Below are positions 34,882 to 44,200 of a DNA stretch of 64,000 bases, one piece after another (position 1 is the first letter of the stretch; every line of letters starts with the position of its first letter). The DNA comes from an uncultured Anaeroplasmataceae bacterium (lineage in GTDB: Bacteria > Bacillota_I > Bacilli_A > Acholeplasmatales > Anaeroplasmataceae): NCBI GenBank assembly GCA_934229785.1, contig CAKQEA010000009.1:1-64000 (forward strand), given 5' to 3'. Below the pieces are notes generated by a model. It was given only the letters and a program-made list of their open reading frames with translations, made no database searches and was not told the DNA's origin. A program made the translations under genes and the position numbers.

Positions 34882-35793
34882 ATGACATCTAAAATAACCT
34901 ATATATTAGCTATGCTTATATTTTCAACATTAGGCTTAGTTTCATCATATATTCCTCTATCAAGCATAGGTATATGCTTCATAAGAAGTATATTTGGACT
35001 TTTATTTTTTATTGTATATAAACTAATAAAAAGAGAAAAGCTTGATTTACTAACGCTAAAAAAAGAATGGAAAATAATAATACCTGAAGCAATAGTAATG
35101 TCTTTATCATGGATATTTTTATTTAGTGCCTTTAAATATAATGTAGGCTCATCAACAATCATTTATTATACTGCACCTATAATTGTAATTATCTATAGTA
35201 TAATCTTCGAACATGAAAAAAACGCAATTATGAAGCTTTCAACTGTAATTTTGACATTTGTTGGACTAACACTAATGATTAGAGCTGGTGGAATAAATAA
35301 AATGTCAACAATTTACTCTATACTATCAGCAATTTGTTATAGTATATTTATAATATTGAACAAAAAAATAACAATTAATTCATCAGATAAGAATATAATT
35401 AATTTTATAATATGTCTTATTGTTACCTTGCCTTTTTATATTTATAATAAAGACTATAAAATTAATTTAACATTATCGGCTGGTATTGCCATAATTATAT
35501 TAGGGCTAATTAATACCGGACTTTCCTATTTTTTATACTTTGCTTCATTAAAAAATTTAAACAAAGATGAAATCTCAATATTATCCTATATAGATCCAAT
35601 GTTTTCATTTATATATTCAATGATAATATTAAAGGAACAACAAAATATAATATCAATAATTGGAGTTTTAATTATCTTTATTTCACTTGTTTTATTTTCT
35701 TTTTTAGATTATCATTTTGAAAAAAAACAAATTGAAGATAATAAAAATCAAATTGAAAATAATAAAGCTATAGAAACTTTAGCTTCAAAATAA
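34882..35793 (+). CDS. EamA/DMT family transporter
   Basis: A 303-residue protein with ten hydrophobic helices in two EamA repeats. The hallmark of the second repeat is 'YFLYFASLKNLNKDEISILSYIDPMFS' (spread over about 217-243), and the first repeat has 'FSAFKYNVGSSTIIYYTAPI'. It probably exports an amino acid or other small metabolite. The hydrophilic C-terminal tail contains a short repeat of 'QIE(D/N)NK'. AGGAGG lies seven bases before the ATG. It is likely controlled by the divergent LysR regulator. Confidence 0.9.
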   Translation: MTSKITYILAMLIFSTLGLVSSYIPLSSIGICFIRSIFGLLFFIVYKLIKREKLDLLTLKKEWKIIIPEAIVMSLSWIFLFSAFKYNVGSSTIIYYTAPIIVIIYSIIFEHEKNAIMKLSTVILTFVGLTLMIRAGGINKMSTIYSILSAICYSIFIILNKKITINSSDKNIINFIICLIVTLPFYIYNKDYKINLTLSAGIAIIILGLINTGLSYFLYFASLKNLNKDEISILSYIDPMFSFIYSMIILKEQQNIISIIGVLIIFISLVLFSFLDYHFEKKQIEDNKNQIENNKAIETLASK

Positions 35794-35796
35794 GTA

Positions 35797-35832
35797 GTGA
35801 AGACTAATTTTTAATTAGACTATTCACTGCTT
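35797..35832. terminator. Imperfect bidirectional terminator
   Basis: AGTGAA/TTCACT and CTAATT/AATTAG pair around a short loop with an internal bulge, between convergent genes; T-rich runs follow on both strands. The end overlaps the last codons of the GNAT gene. Confidence 0.6.
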
Positions 35833-36260
35833 TTTTGTTCTTTATTACGAACGTAAATTTTTTTATCATCACAATTAAAAATATATTTCCAACCACACTT
35901 TTCAAAAAAATCTCCAATAGTTGTTTCTAAATATAAAGAATAAATTCTTCTTTTACTCATATCATGGCAAACATAATCAAGCAGTGTTGTAGCAACTCCT
36001 TGATTTCTATATTTTTCATCAACATACAAATAATTTAGACTTGGATTAAACGAAGCATCATCAAGAACACCACAGCCTGCGATAATCTCATCACTTAAAA
36101 TAACAACATACCATTGAGGAATTGCCATTTTATTTCTAAGATTGTCCCTCATACTTTCAATATAATATTGTTTAGGTTTATTCCATTTTATGCTAAACCA
36201 TAAAGCTCCTTCATTTATTAAATCTACCTTGTCATATAAATTTATAATTTTATACTCCAT
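35820..36260 (-). CDS. GNAT family N-acetyltransferase
   Basis: A 146-residue GNAT protein. The acetyl-CoA motif A is clear: 'LNYLYVDEKYRNQGVATTLLDYV' near residues 76-98, with R/Q-x-x-G-V/A. A C-terminal 'FFEKCGWKY' fits motif B. The substrate is unknown. The frame opens at 36272, but GGAGG lies five bases before the ATG at 36260 and inside the longer reading, so the shorter start is chosen. Confidence 0.88.
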   Translation of the reverse strand: MEYKIINLYDKVDLINEGALWFSIKWNKPKQYYIESMRDNLRNKMAIPQWYVVILSDEIIAGCGVLDDASFNPSLNYLYVDEKYRNQGVATTLLDYVCHDMSKRRIYSLYLETTIGDFFEKCGWKYIFNCDDKKIYVRNKEQKSSE

Positions 36261-36401
36261 AAAAGCCTCCATTAATTTTTATTGCACCTATATTATCTTT
36301 AAAATATATAAATATTTCAAGGGCAAATAATTATCTTAATAAATTATGTTTTGTTTGTAATTTTAATTGTGCTATAATAATTTTAATAAGGATGTGATTT
36401 A

Positions 36402-37355
36402 ATGGATTTAAAAACAATGAAAATTAAAGATTATTTAATCATATCATTAAAAGGATTTTTATTAGGACTAATAAGTGTTGGAATTCCTGGAATAAGCGCT
36501 TCTACAGTTGGAATAATTGTTGGAATATATTTTTTAATGGTTGAAGCAATTGCTAATATATTTAAAGATTTTAAGCATAATGTAACATTTCTTCTATTTT
36601 TAACCTTAGGTTATTTTTTAGGAGCTATTGCGGCTGCCTTCTCTGTTAATATATTATTTGAAAAATTTCCTTTAATTACAACATTTGCTATACTAGGATT
36701 CATTATAGCTTCACTACCAGATATGATATTTAAGCTAAGGAAAAACTTTAAAAAAATATCATGCTGGATAGTATTTTCAGTCATTTTTTCCCTGCTACTA
36801 TTGTATAACATGCTATGGAGCGAGGGAACTGTAACTGAATTTCCAAAGGATCCAGACATTTGGTATTTACTTAGAATGGGAATTATTGGAGTTGTCACAA
36901 GTGCAACATTCATTGTTCCTGGAATTGACTTTGCTGTAGTATTTTTATCACTTGGTATCTATTATGCCTTCACTAATATGATTACTGAGCTTTTAACCTT
37001 TAGTGCACCCAACTATTTAGAAATATTTATTTCTAATATAAAAATTTTAGGAGTATATCTTTTAGGCTATGGAATAGGAATCTTCTTATTTTCTAAGCTG
37101 ATAAAATTCTTAACAAAAAAATATGACGTCCAGATGCAATTTGCATCACTTGCCTTTGTTGCGGCAGCACCATTTATTGTTATTAAAAGTTGTCTAATTG
37201 ATAATAAATCAGTTGAAATGACACCACCTGAAATTATTGGTGTAATTATTGCAGCTATACTTGCTTTTACAATTATAATTTCAGCTAAAATTTTTATTAA
37301 AAAGAAAAAGAAATCCTCTGATACCTCAGAGGATAATAAAAGCACCTCACACTAG
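36402..37355 (+). CDS. DUF368 membrane protein (polyprenyl-phosphate translocase family)
   Basis: A 317-residue protein with about eight membrane helices and an internal repeat typical of DUF368: 'GISVGIPGISASTVGIIVGIY' like motif near residues 20-42 is echoed by 'TSATFIVPGIDFAVVFLSLGIYY' at 166-188. DUF368 proteins include PopT, reported to return undecaprenyl phosphate to the inner leaflet for cell-wall synthesis; that role is inferred here from family. A TATAAT at 36373-36378 lies upstream. The Lys/Ser/Asp tail is cytoplasmic. A strong terminator overlaps the stop. Confidence 0.88.
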   Translation: MDLKTMKIKDYLIISLKGFLLGLISVGIPGISASTVGIIVGIYFLMVEAIANIFKDFKHNVTFLLFLTLGYFLGAIAAAFSVNILFEKFPLITTFAILGFIIASLPDMIFKLRKNFKKISCWIVFSVIFSLLLLYNMLWSEGTVTEFPKDPDIWYLLRMGIIGVVTSATFIVPGIDFAVVFLSLGIYYAFTNMITELLTFSAPNYLEIFISNIKILGVYLLGYGIGIFLFSKLIKFLTKKYDVQMQFASLAFVAAAPFIVIKSCLIDNKSVEMTPPEIIGVIIAAILAFTIIISAKIFIKKKKKSSDTSEDNKSTSH

Positions 37356-37370
37356 AGGTGCTTTATTTCT
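37339..37370. terminator. Bidirectional terminator
   Basis: AAAGCACCTC (37339-37348) pairs perfectly with GAGGTGCTTT (37355-37364) over a 6-nt loop, between the DUF368 gene and the convergent yqeY-like gene. Confidence 0.88.
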
Positions 37371-37795
37371 TATTGAAATTCTTTAGCTATTTTACTAACA
37401 ATAGCCATATCACATAAACCATTAAAGTTAGTTTTAAAATGTTTCATTACGCTTGGAATTTTCTTATCTTCAAGCTTAGCGATTTCGTTTCGAATTTCAT
37501 CTTCACTCATCATTTTTGGTAAGAATTTCGCAATAACAGCCTTTTGCTTTTCAATTTCTAAAACACTTTCAGGTCTATTTGCCTTTTGATAGCCCATAGC
37601 CTCCTCATCAAGCTCCTTAATAGTCTTTTGAATAATACGTAAGCAATCTCCATCAGGCAATGATTTAGCATTTAAGCCTGAATCAATGCTTTGTTGCTTG
37701 CACTTTCCATAAACCACTGACAAAATAGATCTAGCTACCTTATCATGATCCTTTAAAGCTTGAATATTTGCATGTCCTAACTCTTCATATAACAT
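37370..37795 (-). CDS. GatB/YqeY domain protein
   Basis: A 141-residue YqeY-like protein, related to the C-terminal tRNA-interacting domain of GatB. 'ELDEEAMGYQKANRPE' followed by 'EKQKAVIAKFLPKMMSEDEI' at about 62-105 is characteristic. The physiological role is unclear; some relation to tRNA-dependent amidation or proofreading is assumed for the family. It starts two bases after the CvpA-like stop, with a ribosome binding site made by that gene's last codons, so the two are coupled. Confidence 0.9.
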   Translation of the reverse strand: MLYEELGHANIQALKDHDKVARSILSVVYGKCKQQSIDSGLNAKSLPDGDCLRIIQKTIKELDEEAMGYQKANRPESVLEIEKQKAVIAKFLPKMMSEDEIRNEIAKLEDKKIPSVMKHFKTNFNGLCDMAIVSKIAKEFQ

Positions 37796-37797
37796 AA

Positions 37798-39000
37798 TTA
37801 TTTTTCTCCTTTCAAATTAAACATGTTTTTAATCTTTTCTTTATCACTTTCACTTAAACTTGAATTATCAATTTTAGAAGTAATATCTTCTTTTTTATCT
37901 TCTGGAATATCAACCTTTAAATCAGTCATACCCGCAATTTGAGGTAATAAATTAGATTCAATTGCAGAATCTACTAATTTATCAATTTCTTGATTAAGCT
38001 CATCACCTGTTAAATTACCATCCATTACTTTATAGGCAGATTCAACAGCATTTGCTGTTTCATCAAAATTTATCTTAGTAATATCTAAATTTGATAAATC
38101 AATATCAGCATTTAAATTATCACCAACAACCTGAATAATATTATTTATTGATTCCTTAACTTCTTCAGTTGAACCATTAACAATACTACCGATATTTCTA
38201 ATTGCTTCGATTAAGCTATCCTTATTTTCAGATGTGATACCACCACTAAAATCAATATTTTGAATATTCTGTAACTCATTTGCAATTTTAACTGCTGATT
38301 TTAAGGTTTCAATTTGACCATCAAGAGTATACTCCTTATCATCAATTTTATATTTTGAAACATTTTTATATAATATAGAATCAAACTTACGATATAACAC
38401 TCCAACCTGACTATTATTATATTCCTCTATACCCAATTTTTTTCCAGCAACCTCAATTGTTGATTCATCAATTAATGACTTACCATTAAGTTCAATTCCC
38501 TCTAATACTTCAACATTAATTGTTACGCCAGTTAAAACATTGCAATAAGCAATAGCTATAATAATTCCTTGAATTGCCCCAATAAGTAAACCAATTAATG
38601 GATGCTTTTTTACTCTTCCATATTCATTTTTTCTTGGCTTAACAAAAATAGCTAAAATATAATAAATTATTAAAGATAATAATTCACAAACAAATAATCC
38701 GACCATAAAAATAATCATACTAGAAAGAATCATAAATATTGGCCAAACAATATCCTTATATTTTAAATATTCCTCAGGAATAGCTTGAACCACCCATTCT
38801 TCAATAGTTTTATTATCATATGATGCCTTAAAAACTATTGCGGTAATTTGCTCGCGAAATAAAAATATGCAAACCAATACTGCTATTACTATAATCAATC
38901 TCAATATTGCACGCTTTCCTCCCTTTAAAAAGCCACCAAGCATTGAGAAAATAAGACAAAGACCTGTAATAGCTAAAATTACTAAACTTACTAATCCCAT
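37798..39000 (-). CDS. CvpA-like membrane protein with long C-terminal domain
   Basis: A 400-residue protein. The first 165 residues contain four membrane helices and a CvpA-like opening ('LVILAITGLCLIFSMLGGFLKGGKRAILRL'). The remaining 230 residues are hydrophilic, acidic and helical, with repeated Ile/Leu heptads. CvpA relatives act in colicin V export or purine-linked envelope functions in Gram-negatives; the role here is not known. AGGAGG lies upstream of the ATG. It is the first gene of a two-gene unit with yqeY. Confidence 0.6.
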   Translation of the reverse strand: MGLVSLVILAITGLCLIFSMLGGFLKGGKRAILRLIIVIAVLVCIFLFREQITAIVFKASYDNKTIEEWVVQAIPEEYLKYKDIVWPIFMILSSMIIFMVGLFVCELLSLIIYYILAIFVKPRKNEYGRVKKHPLIGLLIGAIQGIIIAIAYCNVLTGVTINVEVLEGIELNGKSLIDESTIEVAGKKLGIEEYNNSQVGVLYRKFDSILYKNVSKYKIDDKEYTLDGQIETLKSAVKIANELQNIQNIDFSGGITSENKDSLIEAIRNIGSIVNGSTEEVKESINNIIQVVGDNLNADIDLSNLDITKINFDETANAVESAYKVMDGNLTGDELNQEIDKLVDSAIESNLLPQIAGMTDLKVDIPEDKKEDITSKIDNSSLSESDKEKIKNMFNLKGEK

Positions 39001-39128
39001 AACAAAAACCTCCTACTAAACAAAATATAATAATGATACAATAATATTTTATCAATTTTTAATTGATACTTTATTATATAACAATTAAACTTGTAATTCT
39101 ATATACAATCTTAAAAATAATAAATAAC

Positions 39129-39504
39129 TTAAAGCTCTATATCATCTTCATATTCAATATGATTTTCAATTCAACTATTCTTTTCCTTTATTTCTACAAG
39201 CATATCTTCATATTATTTAAATCTGCATACTCAAGTTTACACATATACTTATAATCTTTTTAACTGCTAATATTAGGCTTATTGCCTCAATGCTTGAGCA
39301 TAAAGCCTTATGAATAAACCAACAACTGAAAAAAAATCTAATACATCAATTCGATTTTCAATCAATTATATCAGAATTAGTTAAAAGATTATTTAAGTAA
39401 AAATCTATATTACTAATATGCTTCACTATTGTTTTTGGTGTAAAACCTTCTTCTAATCTTATAGAAAGCTTATCTAAATATTTTTCATTTATTAATCCAG
39501 TTTT
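39129..39504 (-). pseudogene. Decayed gene, several frameshifts
   Basis: This 600-bp apparent gap holds a wrecked minus-strand gene. Reading from 39504, one frame gives 'YLDKLSIRLEEGFTPKTIVK' and 'HISNIDFYLNNLL' up to a TGA at 39358. The next frame gives 'IENRIDVLDFF', then a third gives 'WFIHKALCSSIEAISLILA', then 'YKYMCKLEYADLNNMK' and finally 'EIKEKNSWIENH'-like residues (one TGA read through) to a TAA at 39129. The pieces form a continuous soluble helical protein resembling SAM-like/core-binding-type helical domains. Several single-base shifts and stops show it is no longer functional. No intact copy is in the window. Confidence 0.6.
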
Positions 39505-39548
39505 CTATTTAAATTATAACCTAATTAGTTAAAAAAATCATCACAAAA

Positions 39549-39575
39549 TTAAAAAAGCAAGAACTTAGCTTGCTT
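39549..39575 (-). terminator. Terminator of the CotD-like gene
   Basis: AAGCAAG (39555-39561) pairs with CTTGCTT (39569-39575) over a 7-nt loop. The minus strand continues with TTTTTTAATTTT. Confidence 0.82.
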
Positions 39576-39604
39576 ACAATTACATATTCATATTAGGATT
39601 AAAA

Positions 39605-39913
39605 TTACCAGGATTTGTTCCTATTTCCTTGATATTCATTAGGATTTAATCCTTGAAAATTCTGATAGCCATATCCTTGATACATAGGCTGTTGATAAAT
39701 TGGATTAGCATTTACATATTCATCTATATAAACATTTTCATAGCTTGTTGAAAATACTGGAATATTTATATGCTTTTTAATGCAATTATTAACCTGATGT
39801 GTATGATAATTTGTATAATGAGGAATCTCTACTACATTATAGGTTTGAACTACCTCACAACAATTCTTTGTTTCCATACAACCACATGTATTGCCATTCA
39901 TATTATTAAACAT
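39605..39913 (-). CDS. CotD-like Cys/His/Tyr-rich small protein
   Basis: A 102-residue protein rich in Asn, Tyr, Cys and His, with an N-terminal 'GNTCGCMETKNCC' and a central 'EIPHYTNYHTHQVNNCIKKHINIP' resembling the repeated His/Val pattern of CotD spore-coat proteins, and a Gln/Tyr/Gly-rich tail ('QQPMYQGYGYQNFQG'). A coat or surface structural role is tentative. The frame opens at 39928, but GGAGGGAAG lies just before the ATG at 39913, making that the start. It is monocistronic with a terminator. Confidence 0.55.
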   Translation of the reverse strand: MFNNMNGNTCGCMETKNCCEVVQTYNVVEIPHYTNYHTHQVNNCIKKHINIPVFSTSYENVYIDEYVNANPIYQQPMYQGYGYQNFQGLNPNEYQGNRNKSW

Positions 39914-40005
39914 AACTTCCCTCCTCATTCTACTATATGAAAAAGGGATTAGAAAAAATAGGCTAATTATTTGAATTTTAAATTTAAAAAGAAAAATTTA
40001 ACATT

Positions 40006-40365
40006 CTAATTTTCAACATTTTTTGATTCTTTATTTTTTTTAATTTCCTTATATATGTGATAACAGGCTGGAAGAAGTCCTGCAAAAACAAGAATTTGGA
40101 CATATAAATAGCCAATAGGGCTCCATAAATTAGCCTTCATTACATAAACTAAAATTAACAAACCAACTATAATAATAATTGTACTTGCGATTTTATAATT
40201 TTTACCTTCCTTTGAATCCATTGGTCCAAATTTTTTTCTATTATAAAAATATAAAATATAAAACAATAATGCTCCAGGTGCAATATAAATTCCTATTGCT
40301 ATAATAGGTAATAATACGATGCCTAAAATAATATAACCAATCACTAACAAAACTTTATTTTTCAT
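40006..40365 (-). CDS. Hypothetical membrane protein
   Basis: A 119-residue protein with three or four membrane helices and a Lys/Glu-rich tail. I recognise no family. AGGAG lies six bases before the ATG. It follows the Bax-inhibitor gene after a hairpin, so it may be partly co-transcribed with it. Confidence 0.6.
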   Translation of the reverse strand: MKNKVLLVIGYIILGIVLLPIIAIGIYIAPGALLFYILYFYNRKKFGPMDSKEGKNYKIASTIIIIVGLLILVYVMKANLWSPIGYLYVQILVFAGLLPACYHIYKEIKKNKESKNVEN

Positions 40366-40383
40366 ACATTTCTCCTAAAAATA

Positions 40384-40405
40384 ATAGCCTACAAGAGTAG
40401 GCTAT
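40384..40405 (-). terminator. Hairpin between the Bax-inhibitor-like gene and 40006-40365
   Basis: ATAGCCTAC (40384-40392) pairs with GTAGGCTAT (40397-40405) over AAGA. The minus-strand tail TATTTTTAGG is short, so termination may be partial. Confidence 0.7.
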
Positions 40406-40415
40406 CAATATTTTT

Positions 40416-41159
40416 TTATTTTTCGTTTCTTGCTGCAATTAAAATAATTAATCTTAAAATTTCAACATAGATATAAATTAAACTAACAATCAAGCCTAAT
40501 GCAACACACCATTCAGCTTCCTTAGATGCACCTGATTTAACAACAGCATCAGCCTCATTGAAATTTAAGCATAATGTTATAGAACCATATATCAATAAGA
40601 AGGCTTCAACAGCAATCATCATAGTAAAATATGCTTCTCCACCAACCCAAATACTTGCGATTGAAGTAAGTAGTACTAAAGCAATAGCTCCAAACCCCAT
40701 AGCCATACAAATTCTTCTAAATGTTGAACCAACCCTTAAAATACCTGTTGAATACAAGGTAAGTATAACTAAGAAAATAACAAGTGTTGAAAATGCTGCA
40801 ATTATAACAGATTTATCAACAACTGCTGCACATAAGGCTGAAATACAGCCAACAAACATTCCTTCACAAATTGAATAAATTACTCCAGCATATTTTGCTG
40901 CACTTTCTTTAAATCTACCAATCATAACACTAATAAAGCCAACTACTGATGCAACTGCAAGCATCATATAAAATGGAATAAAATTACCAGTTGTAATAAT
41001 TGTTGGTAAATAGAATGCAACTAAAGCTGCTACTAAAACTGTAATACCTAAAAATATAAATGTTTTAATACAAACACCCTTATATGAAGCTCTATCCTCT
41101 ACTGTATCATAATAGGCTTCACCAGTTTGAATATTTGAAAAAATTGGATTATTTTTCAT
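40416..41159 (-). CDS. Bax inhibitor-1/YccA-like family membrane protein
   Basis: A 247-residue protein with seven membrane helices. The soluble N terminus ('NPIFSNIQTGEAYYDTVEDRASYKGV') and the helix pattern match the Bax1-I branch of the TMBIM superfamily. Bacterial relatives conduct Ca2+ or stabilise membrane proteins; the role here is unknown. GAGGTG lies seven bases before the ATG, and a minus-strand TATAAT lies within the 76-bp gap to polC. Confidence 0.88.
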   Translation of the reverse strand: MKNNPIFSNIQTGEAYYDTVEDRASYKGVCIKTFIFLGITVLVAALVAFYLPTIITTGNFIPFYMMLAVASVVGFISVMIGRFKESAAKYAGVIYSICEGMFVGCISALCAAVVDKSVIIAAFSTLVIFLVILTLYSTGILRVGSTFRRICMAMGFGAIALVLLTSIASIWVGGEAYFTMMIAVEAFLLIYGSITLCLNFNEADAVVKSGASKEAEWCVALGLIVSLIYIYVEILRLIILIAARNEK

Positions 41160-41235
41160 TTGTATATCACCTCGTTAATATAATTATATCACAACACTAT
41201 ATCAAATATATATATATTTTTTATTTCCCACAAAA

Positions 41236-44200
41236 TCACATAAAAGCGAATATTCCCTGCTCTTCCTCGGGATCCTCATCAGGAAGATCACCAAAGGCAT
41301 GCATTATATTGAAATTTTCAAATAATGTTTGTGATAGACGAGTACGTTTTAATACATCCTTTTTAGATGTAAATGGTTGTTCATTGCGTCTTTCAACAAT
41401 ATCAAAGGCAATGCTTTCACCTAATGAATCAACAGCTGAAAATGGAATACGAAGATTTCCATCCTCTATTGTAAAAATTGTTGCATCTGACTTCATAACA
41501 TTTACAGGTAAAAATTTTATTCCTCTTGCTACCATTTCAAGGGCAACCTGTAGAGCAATAAATTTATCATCATCAGTCGCAGTTCTTCCCTCTTTATTTT
41601 GAATTTCCTCCATTGCGGCTCTAATTGCAACCTTGCCACCTAAATAAGCAACAACTGAATGGTTTTTAGCACGCTTTGAAAACCATGCACTATAAAATAA
41701 TGATGGGGCATAAACCTTAAACCAAGCAATTCTTAGTGACATCATACAATAAGCTGTAGCATGAGCCTTAGGAAACATATACTTGATTCTTGCACAACTC
41801 CAGATATACCATTCAGGAACATTTTTTTCTCTCATCATTTTAGTATATTTTTCCCATGTTTCAGGATCCTTTGCTACCTTACCCTTACGAACAAACTCCA
41901 TAATTTTAAACGAACTTAATGGTTCAACCCCAAATCTTAATAGGTCAACCATAATATCATCACGACAACCTATAATATCTTTGAATTCAATTTTACCAAA
42001 TTCTGTTTTTCCAGCAACCAAATCCTGAGCATTAGTATTCCATACATCAGTACCATGAGAAAGACCTGAAATTTTTACAAGCTGAGCAAACGTTCTAGGT
42101 AAGGTTTCAACAAGCATACCACGAACAAAGTTTGTTCCAAGCTCTGGAACTGCATATGATGCAACTGGAGAATCAATATCCTCTGCTGTTACACCAATAA
42201 CACTTGGGTCATAGAAAAGTCTATATAGATTTTTATCATCAATTGGAATATCCTGAGGATTATCAAATGGGAAATCCTTTTGATGCTCATGAACATAATC
42301 CATAAAATACTTAATTAAAGTAGGATCATCGTGTCCAAGAATATCAAACTTTAATAAATTTTGCTCGAATGAATGATAATCAAAATGAGTTGTTCTCCAA
42401 TTATTTTCAATGTTATCAGCAGGATATTGAACTGGTGTAACATCATAAATATCAACATAATGAGGAACAACAACAATTCCACCAGGATGCTGACCAGTTG
42501 AACGCTTAACACCTACAAGGTAGGTGGCAATTCTATCCATCTCACAGCTTCTAAGATTAATTTCCTTTCTTTCGCAATAGCCTTTAACATAGCCAAAGGC
42601 ATTTTTCTCAGCAATAGTACCAACAGTACCTGCACGGAAGGCATTTTCTGGGCCGAAAACACTTCTAACATATTCATGGGCCTGAGCTTGATATTCACCA
42701 GAGAAATTTAAATCAATATCTGGTGTTTTATCTCCATTAAAGCCTAAGAATGTTTCAAACGGAATATCATGTCCATCCTTAGCAAGTGGCTCACCACACA
42801 CAGGACATACGGCATCAGGTAAGTCATAGCCTGAATCTACACTTCTTAAAATTTCTTGGAAAGGCTTTTCCAAATCAGTTAATCCATATTGGGCTATTTC
42901 ATCATCACGCATCTTAAATGTGTGGAAATGACATTTCTTACATCTATAATGAGGAGCAAGCGGATTAATTTCTGAAATGTTCATCATCGTCGCAACTAAT
43001 GATGATCCAACTGAACCACGTGATCCTACTAGATAGCCATCTGATAATGATTTAGTAACCATTAGATGACAAATATAATAAATTGAAGCATAGCCATTAG
43101 AAATAATACAGTTAAGCTCATGATCCAATCTTTTAGTAACAATATCATGAGGATGATCACCATAAAGCTTGCGTTTAGTTTCAGCAACAATTCTCTTTGT
43201 TTCAGCCTCAATTGAGGCAACATGTAAGAAAGAATTTTTAAATTCATCATCATGTGGAGCAAAGGTTTCTGGCTTGAATGCTGGCCAACGTTCAATCATA
43301 TCAGCAATTAAATTGGTATTAGTAACAACAATTTCATATGCTAAATCCTTATCTAAGAAATTAAATTCATCAAGCATTTCATTAGTAGTTCTTAAATGCA
43401 TATCTGGTGATTCTTTGTATCTTTCAAGCGGATGAGTACCTCCACCAATTTGAGGAGAGGCAATTAAAATATCACGATATCTTTTTAATTTAGGTCTAGC
43501 ATAATGACAGTCAGATGTCGCAACAACAGTTTTTCCTACCTTTTTAGCAATTCTAATAATCTTTTCAATTATTTCCTTAACTCTTTGTTCACCATTAGGC
43601 ATATCATCAAAAAGCTGTCTATAGGCTGTAGGAGGCTGAACCTCAATATAATCATAATATTTAATTTCTTCCTCTAGCTCCTCCTCACTTCTATTAAGAG
43701 CAAGCTCAAAAACATTACCATTAACACATGATGAACCAACTAAAATACCTTCTCTATATTTTTCTAAAACACTTTTTAAAATTCTAGCATTACCAGCATA
43801 AAAATGTGTAGTTAAGGCATCTGAAACAATTTTAAACATATTTTTATAGCCGACATTTGTTCTTGATAAAATAGTAATATGAGATGGAATAACATATCTG
43901 TAATGAACATTTGGATCAATTAATGAGTTGATATCCTGATAATTTAATATTTCTTTTTTGTATAAATCATTTAACATACAAATAAAACATAGGGCTGTTA
44001 CACGAGTATCATCAATAGCTCTATGATGATGCTCCTGCTTAACCTTAAAGTATTTAGATAAAGATTTTAAGTTGAAAGTCTTGACCTCCTCATAATATCC
44101 ACATCTAAACAAATTTAGAGTATCAATAACTGGTAAAACCTCACAGTCAAGATTTAGCCTCTTAACATCACGATAAATCATACCCACATCAAATTTTGCA

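Noticed and set aside
38828..39055. 75-codon minus-strand frame at the start of the CvpA-like gene
   Set aside because: It overlaps the conserved N terminus of that gene in another frame and has no ribosome binding site.
39063..39254. 63-codon plus-strand frame in the 39.0-39.6 kb gap
   Set aside because: It is the antisense of the decayed minus-strand gene and its composition is random AT-rich.
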